Part shown: positions 8,886 through 17,744 of the stretch, in pieces
How the letters are laid out: the number at the start of each line of letters is the position of its first letter
How positions within the stretch are numbered: position 1 is the first letter of the stretch
From: Rhodococcus rhodnii NBRC 100604
GTDB lineage: Bacteria > Actinomycetota > Actinomycetes > Mycobacteriales > Mycobacteriaceae
Direction of reading: 5' to 3'
NCBI RefSeq assembly: GCF_001894925.1
Contig: NZ_BCXD01000003.1
Coordinates: forward strand, 62,001 to 126,000
DNA length: 64,000 nucleotides
Notes under the pieces: model-generated
The model's database searches: none
Told to the model about the DNA's origin: nothing
The model's input: the letters and a program-made list of their open reading frames with translations, nothing else
Position numbers and translations under genes: made by a program

Positions 8886-10162
8886 GTGTTCTCTTCCTCT
8901 GTGGCGACGGGGCCCGGTTCTGGGTCGGTGGGACTGTCGGGGCCGGTGGGTGGTTCGGGGCCGGCGAACAACTCGGCGCCGTCGAGAGTTCGGACGGCGA
9001 CGGTGACGCCGCGGAAGCGTGCGAGCAGCGGCAGCGCGAGCACTCCGCCGTCCGTGTGCGCGATCAGGCCGAGGCGGTCGAGCATGTCGAGCGCGGCGTC
9101 GGCCAGTCCGGGGACGTCCGAACGCCAGCGTGCTGCGAACGTCCTGCCGTAGCGCCGGGTGAGGGCGGCGACGGTGTCGTCGAGCCACGGACGCGCCACG
9201 AACGGCGGGTCCTCGCCCCGGTCGCACGGCGCGGCGTACTCGGCGATCTCCCCGGCCAGCAGCAGCGACACCTGCGCGATCGTCCCGGTCGCGGGGAAGC
9301 GGACGTCGGAGAAGCGGCCAGCGGGATCGACGAGCGCGATGCCCTCGCGCCGGTGTTCGACGACGAGCCCGAGCGGCTCGGCGACCGCCGCGGCCGTCGC
9401 GGGCCGGGCGAGCAGCAGCCGGTCGGCGTCGCCGAGTTCGGCCGCGTACACCACGGGCTGTTCGACGAGCGCGCGGCGCAGCCGGCGGCTCCGCTGCGCG
9501 GCGTTCTCGTCGGGTGCGGGGGCGGTGGCGCTCAGCAGCCGCGCGACGGCCTCGGGCGAATCGAGCACGGTGTCGGGACGGAACAGCGCGGCGACGACGG
9601 CGCGGTCGACGTCGTAGAGTGCCTCGCCCGCAGCGGGATCCGCGGCCCAGCCGGAGGCGTCGCCGTCGGCGAGGCGCAGTGCGCCGCGCGTGACGAGCCA
9701 GGTCGCCGCGTCCACGAACGCATCGCGATCGGCGGCGCGGTCGACGTCGAGTGCGACGGCCGAGGTGTGTGCGGTGTCGGCGACGACGGACGCCGCGAGC
9801 TCGGTGAGGGTGATCTGGTCGGCGCCGCGCCCGAGAGCGGCGAGGGCGAGGGCGAGGTACGCGTAGCGGCGCCGATCGAACGGCCGGTCGGTCGACGTCG
9901 TGGCGGGCACGGCAGGGGCGGGACGGTCCCGCACTCCCCACACGCGCGCGCACGTTTCGGTGACCTCGAGGCGGTAGCCGAACAGCTCGTGCAGGTCGTC
10001 GCGAAGCTCGCTCGTCCATCGGCGGATCGCGACCAGCGCGGTGCGGTCGGGAAATGCAGGGGTGACGACGCGATGCAGCAGCAGCGTCCGCAACGCACGC
10101 CGATACGACTCGGCGTCGACGCCACCAGGAACGGGAGCGGTGCTGCCCGGACGCGTACTCAT
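8882..10162 (-). CDS. jetB: Wadjet system kleisin-associated protein JetB (TIGR02678 family)
   Basis: Accessory subunit (MukE/KITE-like) of the JetABC condensin, 426 aa. It matches the TIGR02678/DUF2398 pattern: an N-terminal segment with YRRALRTLLLHRVVTP, then a winged-helix-rich body with repeated LxxLxRYGxxFAxRW-type and LDRLGL segments near the C-terminus. The tail is Pro/Glu/Thr rich and probably disordered. The ATG overlaps the jetA stop (ATGA) and its own stop overlaps the jetC start (GTGA), so the three genes form one translationally coupled operon. No truncation is visible. Confidence 0.85.
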   Translation of the reverse strand: MSTRPGSTAPVPGGVDAESYRRALRTLLLHRVVTPAFPDRTALVAIRRWTSELRDDLHELFGYRLEVTETCARVWGVRDRPAPAVPATTSTDRPFDRRRYAYLALALAALGRGADQITLTELAASVVADTAHTSAVALDVDRAADRDAFVDAATWLVTRGALRLADGDASGWAADPAAGEALYDVDRAVVAALFRPDTVLDSPEAVARLLSATAPAPDENAAQRSRRLRRALVEQPVVYAAELGDADRLLLARPATAAAVAEPLGLVVEHRREGIALVDPAGRFSDVRFPATGTIAQVSLLLAGEIAEYAAPCDRGEDPPFVARPWLDDTVAALTRRYGRTFAARWRSDVPGLADAALDMLDRLGLIAHTDGGVLALPLLARFRGVTVAVRTLDGAELFAGPEPPTGPDSPTDPEPGPVATEEENT

Positions 10163-11631
10163 CGGACCGCCACCTCGAATCCCGCGAGGTGCAGTCTGCC
10201 GCGGTCGGTGTCGATCACCGTCACGGCGGCGTCGTCGAAATGCACGTCGATACGGACGCCGTCGCCACCGCCGCTGACGTCGGCGACGCGGCCGGAGACG
10301 GTCACGCGGGTCGACAGCGCGGTGTCGAGCAGTCGCAGCAGCACGTCGGTCTCGGCGGTCGACAGCGTGCGGCCGAGCACTCCACCGCCGGCGAGCGACG
10401 CGGCCGCCGCGCGACGCGCCCGGCCCGTCTCGAGCTGACGTTCGCGCAGTCGCCGGACGCGGTCGTCGTCGCGCTCGAGCTTCGCGGGACCGGCGGGCGC
10501 CGCGGTGCGTCCCGTCTCGGCGAGCGTGCGCGAGAGGGGGACCGGCGGGGCGTCCCACCACGAGTCGTGCGCGCCGGCGACGTCGGCGTCCTCGTGGGCG
10601 ACACCGACGTGACGCGGGGCCGAGAGATCGAAGACGGTCCGGAACAGGGAGTGCGCCGTGTGATCGTCGGGCGAGGCGGCGAACGCCTCGGCGAGGGTCC
10701 GCAGCTGGGTGTGACGGCTGATGCCGGTGCGGCGGCCCTCGGTGACCCGGCGCAGCAGCGACAGGACGCCTGCGATCGCGCTCGTCGTCGCGTCCCGCAG
10801 CCGTTGCGCCTCGCTCGGTCCCGAGCCGTCCGGGACGAACCAGCGACTGAGCGCGAGCCAGCGGCCGCGCCAGTGGTCGGCGCGCTCGTCGAGGGAGAGC
10901 AGCACGCGGCCGTCGTGGCGGGCGGCGGCGACCATCGACTCGACTCCCGCGGCCGTGACGTCGTCGATCGCGGCGCGCAGCGTGGGGGCGTACCGCGCGA
11001 GGTCGAGTCCGAACTCGCGCATGTGGGTGAGCAGGGCGTCCTTGTGTGCGAGGAAGGTGTCGATGCTCGCGTCCGTCGTCCTGGCGATCGTGCCGATCGC
11101 GAGATAGAAGCGGGCCGCGCGGTCGGTGAGTTCGGCGAACGTGGCCGCGAGCCGGTTGAGCTTGCGGTAGACGAGTTCGCCGTCGCCGTCGCGCGTCGCC
11201 GCGGCGAGTTCGGTGAGATCGGTGAGCAGCTCGGGAAGCGCGAGCCGGGCGAGCGCGATGTCGTCGTCGCGGCTGCGCAGCAGTTCGTCGACGGCGGCGA
11301 AGGCCTGATGCCCGACGGGAGTGAACTGGTACACGAAGTGCCGGTTGCGGTACTCGGTGAGGCTCGTCGCGCGGCGGCCGTCGAAGCTGCGGTCGAGGAC
11401 ACCCCACGTGTGGAGTTGTTCGAGCAGGGGAGCGATCTCGGCGGTGGTGAGTGCGGACGCACCGGCTGCGGTGTCGTGTGCGACGTGGGCCTCGACGTCG
11501 CGCGCGTGGAGGACGACCGCGTAGTCGCGGTGCGCGTGATCGAACGCGCGCAGGACGCGGAGGTAGTCGGTGCGGCGGTCCGCGGTCGCGAACGACAGGA
11601 CGCGCAGCCGCTCGTCGGCGTCGGAGGTCAC
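10159..11631 (-). CDS. jetA: Wadjet system kleisin JetA (TIGR02677 family)
   Basis: Kleisin-like subunit of the Wadjet complex, 490 aa, TIGR02677/DUF2397 type. The N-terminus (VLSFATADRRTDYLRVLRAFDHAH) and the WGVLDRSFDG and YRNRHFVYQFTPVGHQA segments are typical of the winged-helix N-terminal half. An Arg-rich helical region with repeated RLRERQLETGRARR-like stretches precedes a short beta-rich C-terminal end. The GTG start at 11631 is 6 nt after a TAGGCT -10 element, so the operon starts as a leaderless message. It is first in the order jetA-jetB-jetC, the standard type I order, in which jetD would be fourth. Confidence 0.85.
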   Translation of the reverse strand: MTSDADERLRVLSFATADRRTDYLRVLRAFDHAHRDYAVVLHARDVEAHVAHDTAAGASALTTAEIAPLLEQLHTWGVLDRSFDGRRATSLTEYRNRHFVYQFTPVGHQAFAAVDELLRSRDDDIALARLALPELLTDLTELAAATRDGDGELVYRKLNRLAATFAELTDRAARFYLAIGTIARTTDASIDTFLAHKDALLTHMREFGLDLARYAPTLRAAIDDVTAAGVESMVAAARHDGRVLLSLDERADHWRGRWLALSRWFVPDGSGPSEAQRLRDATTSAIAGVLSLLRRVTEGRRTGISRHTQLRTLAEAFAASPDDHTAHSLFRTVFDLSAPRHVGVAHEDADVAGAHDSWWDAPPVPLSRTLAETGRTAAPAGPAKLERDDDRVRRLRERQLETGRARRAAAASLAGGGVLGRTLSTAETDVLLRLLDTALSTRVTVSGRVADVSGGGDGVRIDVHFDDAAVTVIDTDRGRLHLAGFEVAVR

Positions 11632-11637
11632 CGCGAC

Positions 11638-11643
11638 AGCCTA
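11638..11643 (-). promoter_or_regulatory. -10 element of the jet operon leaderless promoter
   Basis: On the minus strand TAGGCT ends 6 nt before the jetA GTG. No ribosome binding site lies between them. This is the same hexamer as for mshC, dop, pafB, marR and the PAC2 gene. Confidence 0.6.
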
Positions 11644-11722
11644 GAGGCCGACGTCCTTCCACCGCGAAGCACGACTTCGTGACGAACGGAACACCAGAAA
11701 AAGCCGAACCGTCGCCCGGCGA

Positions 11723-12911
11723 TCACAGCAGGACGGCGGCGCCCACACCGGCCCCGGCGACGACCACGACCAGTGCGGCGACGAGGGCCCACACGGGAAC
11801 CCGTGACGACGACGAGGCAGCGACGGGGTCGGCCGTGCCGGCGTCGGACGGGCCGGACCCGGGCGAACCGGAGTCGGACGCGGGGGAGTCGGACGAGGCG
11901 GCCGTGCGTGTCGCGACAGCGGCCGCCTCGGTCGTGCCGCCGTGCTGTGCGGGCGTCGTCGCCGCGGTCGTGACCGACGGATCGGCGGCGGCGTCGGGCG
12001 CGGGGCGGTCGTCGACGATCGCCTGGATCACCTCGGTGATGTCGTACGACGGCGGAAGCCCGATCGGGGTCTGCCGGTGCGTCGTGGGATTGAACCCGGT
12101 CGCGCGGATCGCCGCGCCGAGCGCCGCGGTCTGCTCGGGTCCGGGTCCGATGACGCAGTGCACCGCGAGCTTGCTGCTGATCGTCTCGGCCACGGAGCGG
12201 ATCGCCGTGTTGTCGCGGGCCACGACGCCGTCCGCCGTGACGACGACGGCGTCGAGATTCTCGGGCAGCCATCCGAACGCGCCGAGCGCCGTCGCGAGTT
12301 GTGAGGCGGGCGATCCCGAGCGGTCGGTGTACCGGAAGGCCTTCCCGGCGGGGACGCCGGACCGGTTGAGCGACACGGTGACTCCCGCGTCGTCGACGTG
12401 GTAGATGCCGACGAGCTGACCGGGCCGGTCGGCGATCTCGGACTCGTACCACGCCGAGGTGGCCTCGGCGTCCGAGACGAGCGCGATGTCGTCGAGGCCG
12501 GCGTAGTCGAGGGCGTCGCGGAGCGCGGCGATCGCGTGGGCGTCCCAGCGGGTGGGGTGGGCGACCATGATGTCGGGACGGCCGCCGGACCGACCGCCTC
12601 GCGCGGGCAGCGGCTCGCATTCCGTCAGCAGGCACGGGACCGATCCTGCGACGAGATCCTCGGCGCGATAACGGATGCCGTCACCGACGAGCAGACCCGC
12701 CTCGTCGCCGACGAGCGGTACGAAGCCCGACACCGAGTGCACACCGCCGCCGGCGGGGGGCGCGTCCACCGAAGAGTGCCGTGCCGTCGGGGAACATGTG
12801 CAACACGGTGTCGCGGACGATGACGACGGGGTCGGGGGAGCCCGGATCGTTGGTCGCCACCACGGCGGTCGAGACCACACCACCGATCCTGAGCCCGACT
12901 CCGACGGTCAT
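11723..12911 (-). pseudogene. Hsp70/actin-fold-like membrane protein, frameshifted
   Basis: About 395 aa in two frames. Frame A from the ATG at 12911 (Shine-Dalgarno AAGGGAG) reads MTVGVGLRIGGVVSTAVV to about LHMFPDGTALFGG. Frame B resumes there and runs to 11723. The switch lies near a G6 run at 12755-12760; one extra base would explain it. The body resembles the Hsp70/actin ATPase fold, with a GPEQTAALGAAIRA segment typical of the second phosphate/adenosine region. Then come an Ala/Thr/Ser/Pro-rich linker and a single C-terminal transmembrane helix (VPVWALVAALVVVVAG), so the ATPase-like domain would face the cytoplasm. The partner and role are unknown. It may be a genuine pseudogene or a homopolymer sequencing error. 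Confidence 0.6.
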
Positions 12912-13051
12912 CCGCACTCCCTTGGTCGTGACGTGGTGTTCACCCGGTGCACGCGAACCGCGCACCGGGTGTCCATCCTGCCGTCACGTGCGAACGCCCG
13001 CAGCAGCGGACCGCCGTAATCGGACCGCGCCGGCCCGAATCCGCTGCTCGC

Positions 13052-14044
13052 TCAGTGCGACGCGGCGAAACCGGGAAGCGGGCGCGGCTCGTCGATCACC
13101 GAGAAGTGCGATGCGTCGCCCGTGCGGATGCGGCTGGTCTCGCCCTGGGGCGAGACGGGGACGTCGCCCGCGAGCGTCGTGCGGTGGATGCGGCGCGCCG
13201 CCGTGCCGTAGTCGGAGATGCCGTAGTGCTGCGTCGAGCGGTTGTCCCAGATCGCGACGTCGCCCGGCGCCCACGCCCAGCGCACGGTGTTCTCGAGCCG
13301 GGTGACTCGGTTCTGCAGCAGCTGGAACAGGGCCGTCGTCTCGGACGGCTTGAGGCCGACGAAGGACTTCACGAAATGCCCGATCAGCAGCGACTTCCGG
13401 CCGGTCTGCGGGTGGACGCGCACCACCGGATGCTCCGTTTCGAAGATCACGCGCGTGAACTCGGTGTAGTAGCGCTCGCGTGCCGCGTCGGCGGTTTTCG
13501 GGTCCGCATGGCGGCCCTGCGTCGCCTCGGCGTAGTCGTACTCGTTGGAGTGCACCGCCCACAGGTTCTCGACGAGGCTCCGCAGCGGCGCGGGGAGCTG
13601 ATCGTAGGCGGCGGTCGTCGACGCCCACGTGGTGGCGCCGCCGTATTCGGGGACGGTGACGGCACGCAGCACCGACGCCTTCGGGATTCGGTCGATGAAG
13701 GTGACGTCGGTGTGCCAGCTGCTCGCGGCGGCCTCGAGGACGAGGGTGCGGTTGTCGTCGGAACGGACGGTCGGATGCGTCGTGGTGGGCGATCCGATCC
13801 GCTCGCCGAACTCGTACTGGATGCGGTCGGTGAGGTGCTCCTGGCCGCGGAAGAAGACCACCTCGTTCGCGGCGAGCGCGTGCTCGATCGCGAGTGCCGT
13901 CGCGTCGGAGATGTCGCCCGAGAGCGTCACGCCCTCGACGATCGCGCCGAGGTGATGGCCGTACTTGCGGACGGTGATCCCGCCCTCGCGGTACAGCTCG
14001 TCGACCGAGAGGTCCTGCAGGCGAGGCGATTCGATGCTGGTCAT
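13052..14044 (-). CDS. TauD/TfdA dioxygenase, probable alkyl sulfatase of the AtsK type
   Basis: Fe(II)/2-oxoglutarate-dependent dioxygenase, 330 aa. The iron facial triad is visible as His111 and Asp113 (WHTDVTF) and His273 (STQHYG), with the 2-oxoglutarate arginine in the RRIHRTT segment near 285-288. Among TauD relatives, the sequence around RSTQHYGISDY and the context of a sulfatase and a transporter point to sulfate-ester cleavage (AtsK: alkyl sulfate to aldehyde, sulfate, succinate and CO2) rather than taurine. A Shine-Dalgarno AAAGGA precedes the ATG. It is the last gene of the five-gene minus-strand operon. Choosing sulfate ester over sulfonate is inference. Confidence 0.82.
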   Translation of the reverse strand: MTSIESPRLQDLSVDELYREGGITVRKYGHHLGAIVEGVTLSGDISDATALAIEHALAANEVVFFRGQEHLTDRIQYEFGERIGSPTTTHPTVRSDDNRTLVLEAAASSWHTDVTFIDRIPKASVLRAVTVPEYGGATTWASTTAAYDQLPAPLRSLVENLWAVHSNEYDYAEATQGRHADPKTADAARERYYTEFTRVIFETEHPVVRVHPQTGRKSLLIGHFVKSFVGLKPSETTALFQLLQNRVTRLENTVRWAWAPGDVAIWDNRSTQHYGISDYGTAARRIHRTTLAGDVPVSPQGETSRIRTGDASHFSVIDEPRPLPGFAASH

Positions 14045-14069
14045 GAGGATGTCCTTTCGTGGGGGTGCT

Positions 14070-15845
14070 TCACGCCGGAGTGGCCGGCACGATTCGGTGT
14101 GTGCGGCGCGTGCGTGCCGACACGGGATCGGGAGGTGGGACGGCGTCGACGAGTGCCGCCGTGTAGGGATGGGTGGGTGCGCCGAGCACCGTCGCGGCGT
14201 CGTCGTGTTCGACGACGCGCCCGTGCCGCATGACGGCGACGCGATCGGCGATGCGATGGACGACCGCGAGGTCGTGCGCGATGAACAGGCACGCGAAGCC
14301 GTACTCCGCGCGCAGGTCCTCGAACAGGTCGAGCACGTCCGCCTGCACCGAGACGTCGAGCGCGCTCGTCGGTTCGTCCGCGACGACGAGCGTCGGGCGC
14401 AGCACGAGGGCGCGGGCGAGGGCGACGCGCTGGCGTTGCCCGCCCGAGAGTTCGGCGGGCCGCCGCGCACCGAAATGCCGCGGCAGCCCGACGGCGTCGA
14501 GCATCGTGAGCGCACGCTCGCGGGCGAGCGATCCGGTGGCGTCGCGGTGGACGACGAGCGGTTCGGCGACCGACCGCGCGATCGACCAGCGCGGGTCGAG
14601 CGCCGCGGCGGGATCCTGGTGGACGAGGGCGATACCGCGCCGCAGCGACGCGAGGTCGCGTCGCGACACGGTCGAGGGGTCGACGCCGCCGAGCAGGACG
14701 CGCCCGGAGCTCGGCCGTTCGAGACCGAGGGCGATGCGGCCGAGTGTGGTCTTGCCCGAACCTGATTCGCCGACGATGCCGAGTACCTCGCCGGGCGCGA
14801 CGGTGAGCGTGACGTCGTCGACGGCCGTGAACTCGCCGTACGTGCGGGTCACGGCCTCGAAGGTCACGGCCGCGGGAGTGTCGCCGGCGCGGGTGTCGGT
14901 GTCGGTGCCGGTGGTCTCGGCAATGGGAGCAGCGGTGCGGACGGGGTCGGGCGCCGCTGCGGGGAGCCTCGGGACCGACGCGAGCAGGGTGCGCGTGTAG
15001 TCGGTCTTGGGTGCCGCGAAGAGTGCGTGCACTTCGCCGGTCTCGACGACGCGTCCCGCCCGCATCACCACGACCCGATCGGCGCTGTCGGCGACGACGC
15101 CCATGTTGTGCGTGATGAGCAGAACGGCGGTCCCGCCGCCTGCCGCGAGCGAGCGGACCAGCGCGAGGATCTCGGCCTGGACGGTGACGTCGAGCGCGGT
15201 GGTGGGCTCGTCCGCGAGGAGCACGTCCGGTTCGCTCGCGAGGGCGAGCGCGAGGACGACGCGCTGCTTCTGCCCGCCCGACAGTTGGTGCGGGTACCAC
15301 GAGAGGCGCGCCTCCGGATCGGGCAGTTCGACGCGCCGCAGCAACTCGATGCTGCGGCGGCGGACCTCGGCCCGGGCTCGCCGGCCTCGTGCCGGGCGCG
15401 ACTCGTGTGCGCCCAGCGCCGTCCGCAGCTGCGTCCCGATGGTCTGGACGGGGTTGAGCGCGGTCTGCGGCTCCTGGAACACCATCGCGGCGCGAGCACC
15501 CCGGACCGAGCGGAGTGTCGCCTCGTCGGCCCCCACGACCTCGGTACCGGCGACCGTGATCGATCCGCTCGCCCTCGCGCGCTCGGGCAGCAGGCCGAGT
15601 GCGGCGCGTGCAGTCAGGGATTTTCCGGAGCCGGATTCGCCGACGAGCGCGACGATCTCGCCGCGCGCGACGGTGAGGTCGACGTCGTCGACGACGGCCC
15701 TGGTGTCGCCGCGGCGATCCGTGATCGCCACGGTGAGCCCGCGAACGGCGAGTGCGGGGACGTGCGCTGCGTCGGGCCGGGTGCCGCGCGGCGGTGCCAC
15801 GGTGTGTGGCGTCGCCGTCCGGCTTCTCGTGGTCTGCGTTGTCAT
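14070..15845 (-). CDS. dipeptide/oligopeptide-type ABC transporter ATPase, two fused domains (DppD-DppF)
   Basis: 591-aa protein with two complete nucleotide-binding domains in tandem. NBD1 (about 30-270) has Walker A GESGSGKS, signature LSGGQKQR and Walker B VLLADEPT. NBD2 (about 325-560) has Walker A GESGSGKT, signature LSGGQRQR and Walker B LVVADEPT. The pair corresponds to the separate DppD and DppF subunits of the Opp/Dpp/Nik importer class. It energises the two permeases encoded just upstream. A 25-nt gap separates it from each neighbour in the operon. Nickel or peptide substrates are typical of the class, but the neighbouring genes suggest organic sulfate esters. Confidence 0.9.
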   Translation of the reverse strand: MTTQTTRSRTATPHTVAPPRGTRPDAAHVPALAVRGLTVAITDRRGDTRAVVDDVDLTVARGEIVALVGESGSGKSLTARAALGLLPERARASGSITVAGTEVVGADEATLRSVRGARAAMVFQEPQTALNPVQTIGTQLRTALGAHESRPARGRRARAEVRRRSIELLRRVELPDPEARLSWYPHQLSGGQKQRVVLALALASEPDVLLADEPTTALDVTVQAEILALVRSLAAGGGTAVLLITHNMGVVADSADRVVVMRAGRVVETGEVHALFAAPKTDYTRTLLASVPRLPAAAPDPVRTAAPIAETTGTDTDTRAGDTPAAVTFEAVTRTYGEFTAVDDVTLTVAPGEVLGIVGESGSGKTTLGRIALGLERPSSGRVLLGGVDPSTVSRRDLASLRRGIALVHQDPAAALDPRWSIARSVAEPLVVHRDATGSLARERALTMLDAVGLPRHFGARRPAELSGGQRQRVALARALVLRPTLVVADEPTSALDVSVQADVLDLFEDLRAEYGFACLFIAHDLAVVHRIADRVAVMRHGRVVEHDDAATVLGAPTHPYTAALVDAVPPPDPVSARTRRTHRIVPATPA

Positions 15846-15870
15846 GGTGAGTCCTGTCCGGAGCGGGCGG

Positions 15871-16734
15871 TCACGATCGGCGGGTGCGTGAGATTCCCTG
15901 GGAGACGAGGAGGAATCCCAGGACGAGCGCCGCGACGACGGCGAGCGGGCCGATCGCGTAGAAGGGGTTCGCGTCCATGTTCGGGACCGCGCCGGACACG
16001 ATGGCGCCGAGCGACGGGTCGGGCGGGCGCACTCCGATTCCGATGAAGCTCATGGCTCCCTCGACGAAGACGGCGGTCGACAGCGACAGGGCGAGCTGCA
16101 CGCCGAGCGGTTCGAGCGAGTTGGGCAGCACGTGCCGCCGCAGCACCCACCGGCGTGACGCGCCGATCACCTCGGCGGCCTCGACGTAGGGACGCTCCCG
16201 AATCGACAGCACCGACGACCGTACGAGCCTGCCGAACAGCGGGACCTCGACGACGGCGATGACGACGGCGACCGTCGTCGCACCGGGACCGAACGCCGCG
16301 GCCAGGGCGATCGCGAGGATGAGCGCGGGAAACGCGAGCACGACGTCGAAGGCACGCTGGGTGAGGGTGTCGAGGGCGCGGTGCGTCGTCGCGAGCAGGC
16401 CGAGGAGGGTGCCGAGTGCGGCGCCGACGAGGACTGCGGGGACGACGATCGCGAGGTTGGTGCGGATGCCGAACAGCGTGCGGCTGAACACGTCCCGATT
16501 GACCTCGTCGGTGCCGAACCAGTGCTGGGCGCTCGCGCCGACGAGGTTCGCGCCGCGGATCTGTTCGAGCGGCCCGTACGGTGCGAGCCACGGTGCGGCG
16601 AGGCCCGCGAGCACGACGACGAGCACGAGTCCGCCGCCGGCGAGGATGCGAGCGTCGGGCCGGACGCGGCGGCCGCGCGCGAGCGGCTCGGGACGCGGCG
16701 CGGGCGCCGGCCGGTGGAGTTCGGAGACGGTCAC
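15871..16734 (-). CDS. ABC transporter permease, DppC type
   Basis: Inner-membrane permease of the Opp/Dpp class, 287 aa. It has an N-terminal cytoplasmic segment with proline repeats, then HWFGTDEVNRDVFSRTLFG, the hallmark of DppC subunits, about six membrane helices and the EAA-type loop EVIGASRRWVLRRHVLPN that contacts the ATPase. The GTG start at 16734 overlaps the stop of the upstream permease (GTGA). Pairs with the DppB-type permease and the fused ATPase. Confidence 0.9.
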   Translation of the reverse strand: MTVSELHRPAPAPRPEPLARGRRVRPDARILAGGGLVLVVVLAGLAAPWLAPYGPLEQIRGANLVGASAQHWFGTDEVNRDVFSRTLFGIRTNLAIVVPAVLVGAALGTLLGLLATTHRALDTLTQRAFDVVLAFPALILAIALAAAFGPGATTVAVVIAVVEVPLFGRLVRSSVLSIRERPYVEAAEVIGASRRWVLRRHVLPNSLEPLGVQLALSLSTAVFVEGAMSFIGIGVRPPDPSLGAIVSGAVPNMDANPFYAIGPLAVVAALVLGFLLVSQGISRTRRS

Positions 16735-17744
16735 GAGCGTGCTCCTGTCGTGATACGAGGATCGAGGAGGGCGTTGACCAGGTCGGTGAGCAGCTGGATG
16801 ACGACGAACACCGCGACGGCGAGCAGCAGCAGGGCCTGCACCACCGGGTAGTCGCGCCGGCTGATGCCCTGTTCGATGAGCATTCCGACGCCGGGCCACG
16901 CGAAGATCGCCTCGACGAGGACGGCGCCGCCGAGCAGCGTTCCCGTCACGACGCCGAGCACCGTGGTCACCGGCGGCAGCGCGGCGCGCAGCGCGCCGTG
17001 GGTCAGGATGTGCACGCGGGAGACACCGAGCGCGAGCTGGGTGAGTGCGTGCGGGCTGTTCATCTCGGTGCGCAGCGACTCGGTGAGGAACCGGGTGAGG
17101 GCGGCGGCCGCCGGCAGTCCCAGGCACAGCGCCGGCATCAGCAGATACTGGGCGGTGATGTCCGGCCGGTCGAGGAAGCGGCCGGGCGGCAGGCCGCCTG
17201 CCGGGAGGATCGGGACGAGCACGGCGAACACCAGCACGAACAGCACGCCCGTCACGAACGGCGGGAGCGCGACGGCGAGGGTGCCCGCGGCGTCGACGAT
17301 CGTGGTGAGTGCCCGCTTGGGCCATGCGACCGAGGCGACGGAGAGCACGAGGGCCGTGAGAATCGCGAAGCCGAGCGCGGTCCCGGCGAGCACGACGGTG
17401 TTGGGCAGCGCGTCCGCGAGGAGTTCCCCGACGCTGCCGCCGATCTGGTGGCTGCGGCCGGCGTCGCCCGTGACGAGCCCGGAGATCCAGCTCCAGTACT
17501 GCGCGACGAGCGACGCGTCGAGACCGAGTTCATGGCGGATCGCCGCGATCGACTCGGGGGTCGCGTCCTGGCCCGCGAGGGCCACGGCCGGGTCGCCCGG
17601 AAGCAGCCGCAGCGAGACGAACACGAGGATCGAGGCGCCGACGAGAACCGCGACGGCAGAGGGCAGCCGCCCGGCGAGATGGCGAGCGAGCGCACGCAGG
17701 CGGGTCGGGGGAGCAGGTGTGGTCGTCGTACCCGGTGTCGTCAT
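16731..17744 (-). CDS. ABC transporter permease, DppB type
   Basis: 337-aa inner-membrane permease of the Opp/Dpp class. The N-terminal DppB pattern is present (ASILVFVSLRLLPGDPA, then ELGLDASLVAQYWSWISGLVTGDAGRS), followed by about five further membrane helices, the coupling-helix region LGVSRVHILTHGALRAALPP, and the FAWPGVGML and RRDYPVVQA motifs of this subunit. The ATG overlaps the binding-protein stop (ATGA), so translation is coupled to it. Confidence 0.9.
   Translation of the reverse strand: MTTPGTTTTPAPPTRLRALARHLAGRLPSAVAVLVGASILVFVSLRLLPGDPAVALAGQDATPESIAAIRHELGLDASLVAQYWSWISGLVTGDAGRSHQIGGSVGELLADALPNTVVLAGTALGFAILTALVLSVASVAWPKRALTTIVDAAGTLAVALPPFVTGVLFVLVFAVLVPILPAGGLPPGRFLDRPDITAQYLLMPALCLGLPAAAALTRFLTESLRTEMNSPHALTQLALGVSRVHILTHGALRAALPPVTTVLGVVTGTLLGGAVLVEAIFAWPGVGMLIEQGISRRDYPVVQALLLLAVAVFVVIQLLTDLVNALLDPRITTGARS

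Noticed and set aside
4321-11662. Other long open frames over the jet genes on both strands
   Set aside because: Low-complexity Ala/Arg/Gly translations in shifted frames; the jetABC frame carries the motifs and overlapping starts.
11723-12883. Intact reading of the Hsp70-like gene from an ATG at 12883
   Set aside because: Its first 36 codons are a shifted reading of the true N-terminus, so this is not a natural start.
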